DNA of 64,000 nt, from positions 1 through 64,000 of the forward strand of contig JAULBX010025209.1 in the NCBI GenBank assembly GCA_032358255.1, read 5' to 3'. Shown here in pieces: positions 1 through 13,100 of the stretch. How positions within the stretch are numbered: position 1 is the first letter of the stretch; each line of letters begins with the position of its first letter. The position numbers were made by a program, and so were the translations under genes. This DNA comes from Heterotrichella gracilis. Its lineage: Eukaryota; Sar; Xanthophyceae; Tribonematales; Xanthonemataceae. The notes under the pieces were generated by a model. The model searched no databases, was not told the origin of the DNA, and saw only the letters and a program-made list of their open reading frames with translations.

Positions 1-129
1 CCCCTTGCTTAGTTGAACTCAAGACTCAACTCAAACTCAGGTGCTGAGCCAACGGCTGGGTCGACCGTTGGAGGGAATCAATATACGACGTGATATATGT
101 AAGTCCTCCTGTTCTTGCTCTGCTATTGA

Positions 130-3100
130 CATGCATGTATCTGAATCGCAGGGGGCGCACTGTGGCAGTGGGATTGGCCACCTCTCCAAATGTGGCAAAA
201 GGGCACATTTCCCTCCACCCCATTGTGCAATCAGCATTGGGGGCCAAATGCCACAGCCACATCACCCTGCACACAATTCACCCCCAGCCACCCCAGCCAG
301 GAGTGTGCGTCATTTTGCATCCCCGCCACCAGGGCACAAATGCAGCCGCCAGCAATGTACAGCGGCTGATCGACGTGGTTTCGGATCTGGCACCTAGGGT
401 TTTCACGTCATGGTTGGAAACCCTAACACCGGGCTCTGACACTGAGCCCACCATCAGTGGCCAAAACCCCAAAGCAGGGTTTTCCAGCAATCCCAAGGGT
501 GTGGTTCTGCACACCGGCTCGGTGCTTTTGTTGCAAGGGAGGGATAAATCAGGGGTGCAGGGGGTGCAGCCCGTGGTGGAATTTGTGCTGGAATTCAAGG
601 TCCCGTCCACAGCCAGCCGCAGCGGGTCCAAAACATTCCGGGACCCCGTTCTTTTCACCCCGTCCCACATTTCCACCTGCAAATGTGAGATTCAGGTGGG
701 CACTGCCATGCAGCGGGCAGCCAATGAGGTGGTTCCACCTCAGCAAGGGAGGGGCCTAAATCAGAGGGGGGCTCAGGGGGTGCCTGAAATGCCGGAATTT
801 CTGCATGTCATGGAGCAATGCCTGCGGCGGGTGGTGCCCAAGATGGCATTTGATTTGAGGGCCATGCTACAGGTGTGTGTAGAGGGATTGGGGGTTGGGA
901 GGGGGGAGCAATGTAGGTACAAGGGGAGTGATGCAATCAAATGTGATTAATTGACATCTGGCTGACAATCAAAATGATCACCTTTGATTGTGCGGGTCGA
1001 CCACTACACAATTAATAGCCCTACCAATATTGGCCCCATTCAACTCCATTTTCCCCACCCCCCGCACCCATGTACCTTCTCCAAGAATTTTCCACACCAT
1101 TGAACCCTTGGCCATATCTCCCGTTGACCATGCAGCAGAACTTAGGTTATGGTTTCCAATCCTGTCGTTTCCCCCCTTACCTCACAGGCATCTGGCGCAC
1201 CTCCCCTTGGGGGGCTGTTATTGATAGGCCCCCATGGGAGTGGCAAATCCAGGATGGTGCAGCAAGTGCGGGGTGCGCTGGAGTCCCACCCCCAGTGCCT
1301 GACCCATGTGGTGGTGGTGGGGTGTCGGGAGGTGGGGGGGGAGGGGGGGGATGCGGCCAGGGCAGCCATCATTCCTGCGGTGCGTGCGCTGGAAACCCTA
1401 AAACCCTTGTTGGGGAGGAACATTGAAGCTCAAAAGCCTTGTTTGGTTAAAAGAAATGTTGCAGGCTAGATCATTACAAGAAAGTATAACTGGGGCAGGA
1501 AAGGGCTCAATGTGAAAGTTTCTCTGTATGAATGTTAGTGTCAGTGTGTATGCGTGGTCAGCGCTGTGCTTACATATGTGCAATCTGGGGACACATCCAC
1601 CTCAACTGGAGAAGTCAAATACACCACCCCCGGGCGTCCTGTTTCCAAGCAGCAACTCTGATGCGTCTCCTCAGAACTGTGAACCTTGTACCATAATGCC
1701 TACTCTAATAGCAGGGAAAATAAGGACGCCCTTGCCCCACAGATCCAGGAAGCCCTGGCATGCGCCCCTTCCCTCCTAGTTTTTGATGACCTTGATGCTC
1801 TCGCCCCTGCGCTGGAGGGCGGGGAAGAGGGGGGGGTGGATGCCGGGGGGGCTGCAGGCCTGGTGCAGTGGCTGTGTGAGATAATACAGGGGCTGCAGGA
1901 GGGGAGGGACCGGCCAGGTACATATCGTAAACCCTTGACACATAGAGTCATACCTTTTTACATAAACACCATGCCATGCTAAGCCATGCTATTCTATGCC
2001 ACAGCCTATGTTAGGGTTTAGGCCTATGCTCTTCATGGAGATTGCCTCTGGAAATTGCCTCATATGCACAGCAATGTTTCCTGCTGTTGATTGTGTTCAT
2101 CGAGCATAAATCATGTTCAGGCACCAGCGGGTGCCAGTGCGCATATGCGCCACAGCATGCTGGATGCCACCTTGCAAAAACACCACACTTCTCCTTTACA
2201 ACCCCTCCAACCCCCCATCACCCCCTTTGCACCTTCTCCCCTTGGTGCAGTTGCTGTTGCAGCCACATGCGCAGACGCAGCAGCGGTGGCGGCACCCCTG
2301 CGTGCACGCAATCCCCTCACCATTGACCCCCTTCACCCATCTCCCCCCATCCCCTCTCCTCTCACCCCTCACTTTCTAGGGGAGGGAGGACATCACTCCC
2401 CACCCCAAAACCCCTACCCAACCCCCACTCCCCCCCGGTGCAGTTGCTGTTGCAGCCACATGCGCAGACGCAGCTGCGGTGGCGGCACCGCTGCGTGCAC
2501 CCGGGCGGCTGGATGGGCATGTGGTGTTACCACCCCCTGGCGCCCAGGGGAGGGCGGGCATGCTGGCTGCGGGGCTCGCGGCAAGGGGGGCGATGGCACA
2601 ATCTTCGCATGTGGAGGTGGGTGAAGGGCGTCTCCTTTGTTTTGTGTGGATGGTTTGCGGGGGTGTTGGGGAGGGTATGGTGCATTTTTTGCGGGATGTT
2701 TGGGAAGGTTTTGGTATTCAACCAGGTGCGATGAACTCCACTGCCCACTGCCACATGACCATCACCCAGACTCGTACCCTTCTGATAGGCCAGCCGAGCC
2801 TAGAGCTGCGACGCAGCAGAAACCCTAAACCCTAACCTAACCGCAAGAAAACCCTAAACCCGCAGGGCGTCGAGGGCTACGATGCTGCTGACATGTCAGT
2901 GCTGGTGGACCGGGCCATGCACTCGGCTGCCCGCCGCTTCATGTTTGAAAACCCTAAATGGTACAATCAACCAAGGTGCCCAACAACTGCATCCACACAT
3001 GCACATACCGCCAGCGCCGTCGCAGCAGAAACTACAAACCCTAAACTAATCGCAAGAAACCCTAAATCCGCAGGGCGTTGCCAGCCGCGCCGAGGGCTAC

Positions 3101-6100
3101 GATGCTGCTGACATGGCAGTGCTGGTGGACCGGGCCATGCACTCGGCTGCCCGCCGCCACATGGCGCGACGACAGGCGCCGGCTGTGGCGGGGGCGCTGA
3201 CCCGCACACCCATGGGTGGGTTCTGGTTGTTTGAAGCGTATTTGGCTGTCTGCATCACAGACGGCTTGTGGATGCGCGTGTGTGTGCCCTCAGGCATGAT
3301 TAGAGGGGCGTAGTTTTTTATTTTCTAGTATTGTGAGTCTTTATTTATATATCACGTGTTTGAGTGATGGTGTGTGGGCGCAGGTGTGTGACAATGGGTG
3401 GATGGGTGGCTGGGACGGTGTAGAGGAGTGGGGGGGTGTACTAGTATGCATGTGGTTGTCAGCAGACTGAGAATACCACCCACAACCCTTGTAGTACCCT
3501 GCCATGGTTGACATCCTCAGTAAGGGTTGTGCACCTTGGCTTGCAGGCACGATTCGGGTGGAGGAAATCGACCTGGCGGCTGCGCAGCGCAATTTCACCC
3601 CCGCGGCATTTTGGGGGGTGGGCCAAATGTCGGGGGCAGGGGGCGGCGGGGGGCCTCGGGGGTGGGAGGATGTGGGGGGCCTGCCAGACGCGTGCGCCGC
3701 ATTGCGGGAAATTTTGGAGATGCCGGTGAAATACGCGGGACTCATGGCGGGTGCCCCTCTTCGGCTGAGGACAGGTGCGTGGTGTGTGTGTACAGGCAGG
3801 ACAACATATAATTCAATCATTTTTTTTAATTATTTATTAAATCTATATTTTGCAGCTGCGCACTGGTGGGTGCGGGGACAGGCTGCATCACGTTTAATTT
3901 TCACATATTCTCCTGAATCTGTACCTATAATGTGTCCTCTAAGCTCTACATTCCATTCCCCATCCGTTCCCTCCCCGTTTCTCCCCCAGGCTTACTTCTG
4001 TATGGCCCCCCTGGCTGCGGCAAGACACACATAGTGGCTGCGGCGCTGGCTGGTGCGGGGGTGCGCTGCGTGAGCGTCAAGGGGCCAGAGGTAAGCGAAT
4101 GGAACCCTATCAAAACCCTGCCAGAAAGCGAGGCACTATGCAGTTCTATGGAGGTCCAATGTATGCCTCATGAAAGTCCTGCTAAAACCCTGACGAAACC
4201 CCTACCTCAAGAACTGCGCTCGGACAACCTCTCAACTGCTCTTATGCAACCTCTCAGATACCTACACAAGCTTCACAAACACCCTGTAAAAACCCTCCCC
4301 CCTGCAGGTCCTCAACAAGTATATCGGTGCCAGCGAGGCGGCTGTGCGCGACCTGTTCCGCCGCGCATCCTCCGCCGCCCCCTGCGCCCTTTTCTTCGAT
4401 GAGTTTGACTCCCTTGCCCCCCAGCGCGGCCACGATTCCACTGGTGTGACTGATCGGGTGGTGAATCAGCTGCTGACCGAGCTGGATGGGGTGGAGGGGC
4501 TGGCAGGTGGGGTGTGGGTGTTTATGTGGTGGTGGTGGTGGTTGGAAATAAAACGTAAAATTAAACAGCTCCCTTGCGTCCCTGCGGGCTTAGGGTTTAG
4601 AGGGTAGGGATTAGGGCAGCTCTGCTGGTGTGACTGACCGTGTGGTGAACCAGCTGCTGACTGAGCTGGATGGGGTGGAGGGGCTGGCAGGTGGGTGGTG
4701 GTGGTGGTGGTGGATGGCAGTGGTGTGCTGGGTGGGGTGTGAAAGAAAACATAAAAAAACAGGTCTCTTGTGGGCCTGCGGGTTTAGGGTTAGGGTTTAG
4801 GGCGGCTTTACTTATGCGACTGACCATGTGGTGAACCTGGCAGGTCAGGTGAGGGGTGGTGTGTGCCCGGTGGTGGTGGTGGTAGTGGTGGCATGAAAGT
4901 GAATAAAAGACGCAGTTTCCTTGGCCCCTTTCCGCTCCTGGCAAGGCCACGACTCCACTGGTCTTGAAAATTTTTTTTAGTTGTTTTGCCCTACTGTGAA
5001 CAGTGTCCATGCAGTTGAAGTTTAAATGCTCCAATTTCTGTGCAGGCGTGGTGGTCATTGCAGCCACATCCCGCCCCGGCATGCTTGATGCTGCGCCCTG
5101 GGAGGATGGATCGGCTTGTGTACTGCGGTTTCCTCTAACAACCCCATGCAACCTGCAAAGATTATCCAAAACCATACCCAAAAACCTGCTGTAAAGGCTC
5201 ATGCAGCTAGAAATTTCAATTGATTGATTTCATGTGCAGGCGTGGTGGTCATTGCGGCCACCTCACGCCCCGACATGCTGGATGCCGCCCTGCTGCGCCC
5301 GGGCAGGATGGACCGACTGGTGTACTGCGGCTTTCCAGATGCACATGAGCGCTGCCAAGTGCTGCGGGCGGCTGCAAGGGGGCTGAAGATGGAGGAGGGG
5401 GTGGACCTGGACGCCATCGCAGAGGTTCGAACCTGTTCTTTCCCATTGTGCATATCTTACTGGGGGCTCGCCTTGAATCATATTGTGTTCCCTGCGCATC
5501 AGGACTTTCCCATCCGGGAAAGTCCTCAAAGAGATTATATGTCTATTATTTGCATTGCTTGCGGGGGGTTTCGCTCACCTTCACGTTGCAAAGGGTTTAG
5601 GGTTTAGGGTTTCCTGGATGCCGGCCTGTGCACAGTGCTCCCAATATACCCTTTGTCGTGGCGTGCACTATCTGACAGTACCCTTGATTGGGGTTTGGTT
5701 CAGGTTGCGGAGGGCTTCACTGGTGCCGACCTGCGCGCACTGCTGTCTGAGGCGCAACTGGCAGCTGTGCACCAGAGGTTGGACCAAGAACAGGTGGGGA
5801 AAACCATCAGGGGAGGGTAACCAAGAACCCTAGGGTAGGGTAACCAAGAATTCTAGGATACGGCAACCAGAATCCAGAAAGCCTGAACTGGCAGCGGTGC
5901 ACCAGCAGGGGAGCAAGAACAGGTAGGGAAAACCCTTAGGATAGGGCAACCAACAACGCTAGGATAGGGCACCCAGAAAGCAGAAACCCTAAACTGATGG
6001 CAGTGCACCAGCCGTGGGACCGAGAACAGGTACAAGAAGCCTAGGTAGACCCCTAGCTTACGACTTGTAGGAGCCCTAGGCAAAGCAACGCTAGTCGTCT

Positions 6101-6563
6101 GATGTTCAGCCAGCGGCTGGAACAAGGATACGCGGTGGGCCCAAAGCACTTTAGGGCAATGAGGGACACTATGATAGGTTACCCAGCACTCCAAGGTAGG
6201 GTTCCCTAACTGGCAACCTAGGGTAAGAGCTGTACACTTCAGCTACGATTGCTTTTGGAATTTCTTGTGGACATTTTCATTTTGATATGTTATATACCCC
6301 TGTGCCTACAGGCCACGCATTCGCCACCCACCACCACCACAGCCGCCGGCGCTGACCGGCGACCCACCATCTCCATGCACCACCTGCGCCTGGCACTGGA
6401 TGCCGCCCGCCCCTCAGTGGGACCCTTGGAGCGGGCCAGATTGGAGCGCATCTACGCCACATTCAGGGGGAACCGCGCGGCGGGTCCTATTGGCGGCGGG
6501 CTGCATGTGGGGGCGGAGGAGGGGGGCAGAGGGGGGAGGGGCATGCGCGCCACGCTGGCGTGA
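130..6563 (+). CDS. PEX1: Peroxisome biogenesis AAA ATPase PEX1 (5' partial)
   Basis: Type II AAA+ ATPase that, with PEX6, pulls ubiquitinated PEX5 out of the peroxisome membrane. Exons read: about 150-872 (N-terminal part; the start lies outside or cannot be placed), 1188-about 1379 (D1 Walker A GPHGSGKS), about 1716-1917 (D1 Walker [11 protein letters not shown]), 2444-2616, 3074-3215, 3547-3774, 3990-4090 (D2 Walker A GPPGCGKT), 4308-4506 (KYIGASE, Walker [27 protein letters not shown]), 5240-5424 ([20 protein letters not shown] with the arginine finger), 5704-5793 ([14 protein letters not shown]), 6312-6563 (C-terminal RPSV...ERIYATF, stop TGA). From 2444 onward all phases join. The D2 block is highly typical of PEX1 rather than PEX6 or CDC48. 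The join between the second and third listed exons is not phase-resolved. Five exon borders are duplicated in the introns (listed separately). Confidence 0.93.
2251..2501 (+). repeat. Duplicated exon 5' end in PEX1 ([13 protein letters not shown])
   Basis: The acceptor plus about 55 bp of exon occurs at 2251-2310 and again at 2439-2501. The second copy continues into the complete exon (2444-2616) and joins in phase to the exon ending at 1917. The first copy loses its reading into C-rich intron sequence, so it is probably a relic. Confidence 0.85.
2864..3165 (+). repeat. Duplicated exon in PEX1 ([22 protein letters not shown])
   Basis: About 75 bp coding [19 protein letters not shown] is present at 2864-2941 and at 3074-3165. 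Only the downstream copy is full length, phase-compatible on both sides and intact. The copies are separated by sequence holding several CCCTAAA-like words. Confidence 0.87.
4435..4850 (+). repeat. Triplicated 3' end of the PEX1 D2 Walker B exon
   Basis: The functional exon ends at 4506 ([20 protein letters not shown] then GT). A near-identical copy with its own donor lies at 4620-4690. A third, shortened and mutated copy lies at 4806-4846. Each is followed by a TGGTGG-rich stretch and AAAACATAAAA-type sequence, so the duplicated unit included the start of the intron. The spacing is about 180 bp. Confidence 0.88.
5046..5332 (+). repeat. Duplicated PEX1 exon 5' end ([10 protein letters not shown] block)
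   Basis: 5046-5136 copies 5240-5332, including the acceptor. The upstream copy has a deletion that removes the ALLRPG segment around the arginine finger and shifts the frame. It cannot encode a working second region of homology and is a relic. Confidence 0.87.
5704..6035 (+). repeat. Triplicated 3' end of a PEX1 exon ([12 protein letters not shown])
   Basis: The exon 3' end with its donor (to 5793) recurs at about 5885-5925 and 5993-6032 with substitutions. A GTAACCAAGAA-type unit is also repeated between 5815 and 5960. Only the first copy keeps the reading frame of the ATPase lid. Confidence 0.8.
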
Positions 6564-6733
6564 TGTGCGCAAGCACAGGCCTCGGGGGTGTGCAGGCGTG
6601 GGTGGGCCATGCCACGTGGCTCATGACATGAGGTTGTTGCGCTTGGTGCAGTTGCGGCCTGCCAGGGATATTTTTATGGGCAGTAACATGCGCTGCCGCC
6701 CAGTCAATTGAACCCCTTGCAAGGTTGCTTCCT

Positions 6734-6739
6734 TGTAAA
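6734..6739 (+). terminator. Candidate TGTAA polyadenylation signal of PEX1
   Basis: TGTAA, the usual green-algal polyadenylation word, occurs about 170 bp after the PEX1 stop codon. It is only a short motif match with no transcript evidence. Confidence 0.4.
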
Positions 6740-6744
6740 TTTTA

Positions 6745-9700
6745 CTTTGAGACATATGGTACCAGTAGGATGATGCTCATGATATGAGCGTGTGTACATG
6801 TGGGGTCGTTTTCTTTCTCTTTCTTTCTTTCATGATATGTTGTTTCACCTTCAATTTGACTATGTGTGCCCTAACGGGTACAGGAAAGCTGGTCTTGCCT
6901 TTGATAAATGCAATTCATGCCACGTTGCTTCTGAAATGACTGTACTACATCTGAGATTGGAGACTCTTGATGTTGCCTTTAAGTTAGCGCCAATAAGGAA
7001 ATCATGGACAATGTCATAAAGTGGCTTGTAACAGCCTACAGTGACGGCACGGGTGAAAAAAAGTGCAATTTGCTGCTTGAAGAATGGTTTATGCAGTAGA
7101 AATCATGGATAATGTCAACTTGATGCGGAAATAAAGCCCACTGGTTAAAAACTGACAAGTTTGAAATGGAAACGAACGTGCGCACTCTGCGTGAAACTCC
7201 TAGGGCCTGAAGCCGCATTGCTAAAGCTTACAATAAATCAATAAATAACTAAGTTGGTAGTGAAGAGGGACTGCTTTAATACAAAAATGGTGGACTCTTG
7301 TCAGTTCTGCAGTATCATGCAATGATATGACCTCTCATTGTGGGCCCAATTAGTCTAGGATATACAGCGCTGTTTGCAAGCATTCTCCAGCCATATTAAC
7401 GCCAAGACCAAGCTTGTACAAACCCGGGCGGCTGGCAAGGATGACATCACATTGTGGGCAAGGTGGCGAAGTGATCCCCAGGGCTCAACTGCATGGTGCA
7501 ATGAGCGCTTTCAGTGCATGTGAGGGAGGATCTTGCTTTTCAAAGTGACAACTGCATGAAACAGGCAATCGGTACTACTGGTTCTATGTGCATTATCTGT
7601 GCAACAGGAATTCTGCAAAGATGGCAGTCGATACTTTTGCGAGGGATAAAAAAGGGCAATGCTTTCCCAAGGCTTCACTAAAACCTCGCTAATCAATGGG
7701 CACGTCAATGGACAGGCTGCGTGGTGGTGTTTGGTTTGTTCACTGCCAGAGAAAGGCTTTGGTATGGCATACAGCACGCGTCCTACCATGGGAGTGGTTG
7801 GACACTAGTGATCCTCCATCCAACATTGGAACCCCCAGGCAGGGTTGTGAACATAATCATTTCAAAAAAATGACGAGGTGGATTAGAAAACAAAGCATAA
7901 AACCTTTATAACATGAGTTTGTGTCATCATGAAAATCATCACCACCCCACGTGGTGCAGGGTTCAGCATGACGTGGTTGCGGTGATTAGCAAGCCATGCT
8001 TCACCGTGATGTAATGTAGGGTTCAGCTTTATTCTGTTGCAGGTTCCCTTAACCTAAAACGATAGGACTAAAACAGGACTTTTACCAGGCACAAATTCAT
8101 GTGCGGTAGTTAGGGTTTTGTGTAGGGTTTTAACATTAAAAGCATCATCACCCTGCACAGGGTTCAGCATGACGGTGCCGCAGATACCCCAAATATGAGG
8201 ATAACAATGGGCATGCACCGTCCAGCATGCAAATGGACTGGTCAGGTTTTAGTTTAGGGTTGGCGGTGGCATGTGTTTTTAAATTTCTAAAGTTGCATGG
8301 CCCCTTGTGAGGGCTGCCTACACTACAATGGCTATACCTAGCGACTACACTGTACTTCATAAATTCACGTATGGCAGGCTGCTAGTGTGGCTGAGCGCAT
8401 AGACCTATCTGTTAATGAACATTGTGCGCACGAATCGGTTTGGGTCAATTTAGGGATTAGGCGGGTATTGGTGTGAATATACAAGGGTTGCGTGCAAGCA
8501 TGGGCTTTGTGATACTCCTTAAGTCAAGTTGGCGTTGCCTAATGACTGCACTGTATGTACCCTCTGAATCATGTGGGGCAGGCGGCTAAACTTGCTGCAG
8601 TGCTGCAAAGGATGTAACTATCCTATTTCACTAACCAGTCTGAATGTGGGGCAGGGTTTCAATCTTGGGTGTGGCACTGTTAATGGTACGGGTCATTAGA
8701 GCCTTGCATTTAGGGTACGGGTACGGTGCCACCTGGCAATGGCAAGGACTAAATTTTAGGGTTGGGTTCTGCAATGGCATCTGCATTGGCAAGTTTTAAA
8801 TTTTGGGGTTGGGTATACAAACATCGTGATAATTTAGGGGTTCAACAGCCTGCTTTGACCTGTGGTATGTGACGTTATATGTGAGGGTTCTCCTGAGTGT
8901 AGTTGTAACAGTTTATGCATATATGACTTTAACAGTCATAACAAGAACCGTGGTCATAGCTTTATAGTTGCGGCGCAGTACATGTTCTGGGTTTGGCACA
9001 GGAAAACTGTATTAGTGTTTAGGGTATATGTGGGTGCCACAGGGTTGCATGTGAAAGGACATGTTTAATAGTTTAGGGTTTGATGCTTCAGGATTGAGTG
9101 ACAGGAAGAAACAACCTAGCATACATAGGACGGACCCTAAACAGCACTGCGGGCAACAGACAGTGTGGTATGAGGGGGAAAATCACAGAAAGTACAGTAT
9201 GGGGAAATGCCTGACGGTGGTCTGGGATCAAGTGCTTTCAAATGAGGCATTTGATATTTATTTCTAATAGGAATAGGCAGCATGCAGGGCACTGTGAGCA
9301 AGGAGGGTGGTCATGGGGAGGAACAGGGTGCATCAGAGATAAGGGTGAATGCTCAACGCGCTGACTGGTAAATTGCAAAAATGGGGTTCCAGCACATGCA
9401 GATTACACGCAAAACGCATGTGCTGGGCATAGTGCAGAAAGGTAGATGCATGACATAATGACACACAGGGTAGAAGGTGCAGTAAGGTCAAAGCAGACAC
9501 CGAAGGTAAGTGAAAAAAGCAAGCACGGTAATAGCACATGTGAAAAACGTGCACACAGGTGCCTGGTAATGCTACAAAAGCTCAATGGTCAGGGAAAAAA
9601 TGGTAACATACAAAACGCATGTATGTGCAAAAGGAACGGTTGATACAAGAGGCGCTAGGCAGATGCATACATGCAAAAGCCTAAACCCTAAACCCTAAAC

Positions 9701-10015
9701 TCGGACTATCAACGTGTGCAACCAGAGCAGATGCACATAGTCTACGCCGCACAAAACGCAGTGCACAGCACACTACCAACCAATACAGTCAGATGATGAC
9801 AATGGTCCATCGCAAGACCTACCTGACCGCCACAGCACCTTACCTACATGCAGGAATTTTCCTGCATACCACGCCCTACCCCATCTACTGACAGGGCGAT
9901 GATCTCAGCCATGTAGAAGTACTTCACTTGCAAATAAACATAATTGTATAAAGCTGCTCTTATCGATTCCCATCCAGCGTGCTGTAAGCAAACCCCATGC
10001 TTCAGCCTGCCACCA
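6745..10015. other. Spacer without a recognisable gene
   Basis: Only short, unconvincing reading frames occur here on both strands. There are two diverged copies of a block containing GGGTTCAGCATGACG (about 7935-7975 and 8140-8175) and a shorter third near 8018. Several TTTAGGG-like words lie between 8100 and 9080, and a (CCCTAAA)n run at 9681-9700. The 3' UTR of the CAP gene probably reaches into the right end. Confidence 0.6.
9681..9700. repeat. Interstitial telomere-like CCCTAAA run
   Basis: Two and a half units of CCTAAAC stand in a spacer, the plant-type telomere sequence read on the C-rich strand. It is too short to be a telomere. Confidence 0.75.
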
Positions 10016-10019
10016 ACCC

Positions 10020-10135
10020 CTTTATTGGTGGGAGGTAATGGGGACAAAAATGTGCTGCCAACCCCCCTCATTGGTGGCAGGTAATGGACCCAAATGTGCC
10101 CCCGCACCCCTCATTGGTGGCAGGTAATGGATCCA
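10020..10135 (-). repeat. Tandem copies of the CAP-gene 3' end beyond its stop
   Basis: On the minus strand the last coding bases of the CAP gene (coding GSITCHQ and the stop) are repeated two more times downstream at about 45 bp spacing (around 10070 and 10028), with increasing divergence. Each copy would carry the stop codon, so the coding product is unchanged and the 3' UTR has grown. Confidence 0.85.
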
Positions 10136-13100
10136 TATGTGGTGCACCCGCTGCTGCAAATGGCACCTCCATCCAGCGCAGACGTGCCAGAAACCCCATC
10201 CTGCACGCTGTAATCTGCTCGGGAACCCTCTGCAAAGCCCTTGGCTGCGCAATATTTGTTGGCCACCTGCAAAGGGGAAAGAGGGTCAGTAAGGTTAAAT
10301 AAAGGCACATGGGGTGATCTGATTTAGCAAGACCTTGGATTGCACAAAACAAACATGTGGCAGAACAGTGTCAGGGCAGACCTGCTTGGCGCCGCATGTG
10401 CAATGCTGATTGCTGACCTGTCTAGTCATTAAGACTAGACTCGAATGTGCAGCGCTGATTGCTCATTGGCAGGGAATGCATGTAGTCTGGAGATGGAATT
10501 TTAAACCTACCTCCTGGGGGCTGCATCCCTGGGAGGCGATGGACGGTGAGCAGGCATCCAGTGGGGATCCTGAGGTGGCCAGGGGCCCGTCAAATGCGAT
10601 GGAATTGGTGAAGAGGGCTGGGGTGGTGGGGTGGGTGCCAGGGGTGGAATCTGGCGATGGGGATGATGTGGAGGAGATGCCAAAGCCCAGGAGGTTGTTG
10701 ATGATTTGGGAGATGGGGGTGGTGGGAGGTGCGGCGGCGGGGGGGGAATGCTCCACGGGTGGTGGTGGGGAGGGGTTGGTGGGTGGTGGCGGGGAAGGTT
10801 GCTGGGGTGGTGGTGGGGATGGGGCGACGGGTGGTGGTGGGGAAGATTGTTGGGGTTGGGGAGGGGAGGGGTTGGTGGGTGGTGGTGGGGAGGTTTCCTG
10901 CAGTATTTGAAGGGGAATATTAGAATGATACGCTGGAGAATGTCTCGCTGGCAAGGAAGCAAGGACATTTGAGCAGGGATGCCATTTCAGCACTGCCACA
11001 CAAAATGGAGTGGAGCATTCTGGTTCAAGGCTGCCTGCTCATCTGGCATTTTTGCAGGAATGTTTTATGCATGGCAGGATACTGATATGGCATCAACATC
11101 TATGGAAACATAATTGTGGCTGAGGAATGATACGCACCTGTGGTGGTGGCGGGGAGGGTGTGGTGGGTGGCGGAGGCGAGGTGGTAGGGGGTGGAGGTGA
11201 GGCGGCGGTGGGTGGAGGTGGTGAGGGGTCCTGGAAGACTGGTGGTGACTGTGCTTCTTGTGGGGGCGAGGTTTGCTGCTGTGGGGATGGCTTGGGTGAA
11301 TTTTGCTGCTGTGGGGATGGCTTGGGTAAGCTTTGCTGCTGTGGGGATGGCGATGGCTGGGAATGCTGAGTAGGTGGTGGTGGTGAGGTGGCCTCCTGCG
11401 GTGGTGGTGGCTGTGTGGTGGTGGGGGGTGGGGACTCCACCACGGCTGGTGGTGGGGATCCTAGGGTGAAAGCTGGGGGTGGGGATTGTCCCAGGGGCTG
11501 CAGGGATGGCGCAATGGTTGGAACCTCGATAGGGTTTATCAGTGGAGGGTGGGCCACCGGAGGAAGGGGGATGTGGCTGAGTTGGGGTGGTGATGCAGCA
11601 GGGGATGGAGTGGGTGCTGCCTCTGGGATTGCAATTTCCGGTGCGGGGGCTGAGGCGGGTTGTGCCGCATGCAGGGCTGGTGCTGGCGCAAGGGTGGGGA
11701 TTATCACTCCTTGCTCGGGTCCCGGGGTGGGTGCAGACACTGGCGCCGGTGTGGGGGTTTGGCCCACGGATGGTGCTGGTGCGGCTGTTGGTGCGGTGGT
11801 GGGTGCCCCCAGCCCCTCCGGTGCTGGCGCTGGTGTGGCGGTGGGGGGTGGCGTGGGGGTCAAGCAGGAGGGGAGGGGAGTGGCGGTGGTGGGCTTGGAT
11901 GGGCAGCTGCATGTATGGTCTGGCTTGGAGCATGCGTAGGATTGGGTGAAGTAGAGGAGGGGGGATGTGCCGCGTGCTGAGCTGGCGACGGTGTCATAGT
12001 GGCAGCTGAGGAGGTTGGTGCGCTGAGCTGGGGAGCTGCAGGGTGGGGAAGGTGGTTAGGGTGGAAAGATTTAGGCACGCCATGCACCAGGTCTAAACCC
12101 TAAACCCTAAGCTGGTGTGGTGGGGACTGTGGACATAAGGGGCTGCAGCGTTTGGGATGAGAAGGCGTGGTTGAAAACTGGTGTGGTGGACATTGTGGAG
12201 GTGGTGGGCGGGGAGGGATGAAAAGGCTAGTGGGTTGTGTTGATAGGCAAGGGAATAGCCAGAACGTTTCACTGGAACGCATGTACTACTCCTGTGTCTG
12301 GGTGGGTGGCTAGCTAAGACATTGACAGTTGAGCTTATGCAATGGCTATTGCGCTTGCGCAATAGGGTTGCAGGGGAGAGCACGTACCACATCCAGCCCA
12401 GCATCAGGTCCCTCACTGACTTGAACCCCGCGCCCTGGTTCTCCCCATATGGGTAGGTGGTCACCCCGAAGGACTGCAACCTGCCTTGCAGCTCCAGTGC
12501 GTCAAAGGACGAGTATCCCACCGCCTTGAGCTGGGCCATGGTGCTGCTGCTGTTTGTTGCTGACCTGTGCAATCACGCAGGTGACAGTCAACAGCTGGCG
12601 GGGTTTGGAAAGGTCTAAGCGCAGTTAGTAGCTGACTTCTACCTGTGTTAGCCTACTAGCTGGCACACAGGTGGCGGTAAGCAGCTGGTGGGGTTGGAAA
12701 GAGACATGGGTGGAGGACCAGGGTTGGGAAAGAGGCATGGGTCCTTCATCCTGCAGACTTCTGAGCAAAGATGCGAAACTTGGCAGTTGGGTACAGACCT
12801 GGGACCAGATCTAGGGTACCCAGTTGTTAGGTAGTTGCGTGCGCAGGGTGTATTAGTTGCAAGCATTTAACTTGCTTGCAACTGACCCACCCTAGCCTCA
12901 GCCTGAAGTGGGCACCCATTGGAACACACCTGTACAGAGTCTGGGCCACTACTCCGGTGGTTGCCAGAGGCGTGAGGCTGTTTTTTACTGCCTCTTGGCG
13001 CCAGGAAGTGTAGTCACAAGGGTATTCGCAGGCGAAGGCGTCTGGGTTCTGCCTAACGGCATTGGCACAGGCAGTCATCTGCGCACCACCCACATATGCG

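Noticed and set aside
5420-5435. GAGGTTCGAACCTG resembling a tRNA T-loop
   Set aside because: It spans a PEX1 donor site and has no acceptor stem, anticodon arm or D-arm around it.
9681-9700. Telomere or chromosome end
   Set aside because: Only two to three units, interstitial, with genes on both sides; similar short runs occur throughout the window.
10706-11980. Long plus-strand glycine-rich reading frames
   Set aside because: They are the antisense of the proline-rich stalk of the minus-strand CAP protein, whose exons join in phase across six exons; the Gly-rich frames have no supporting splice logic.
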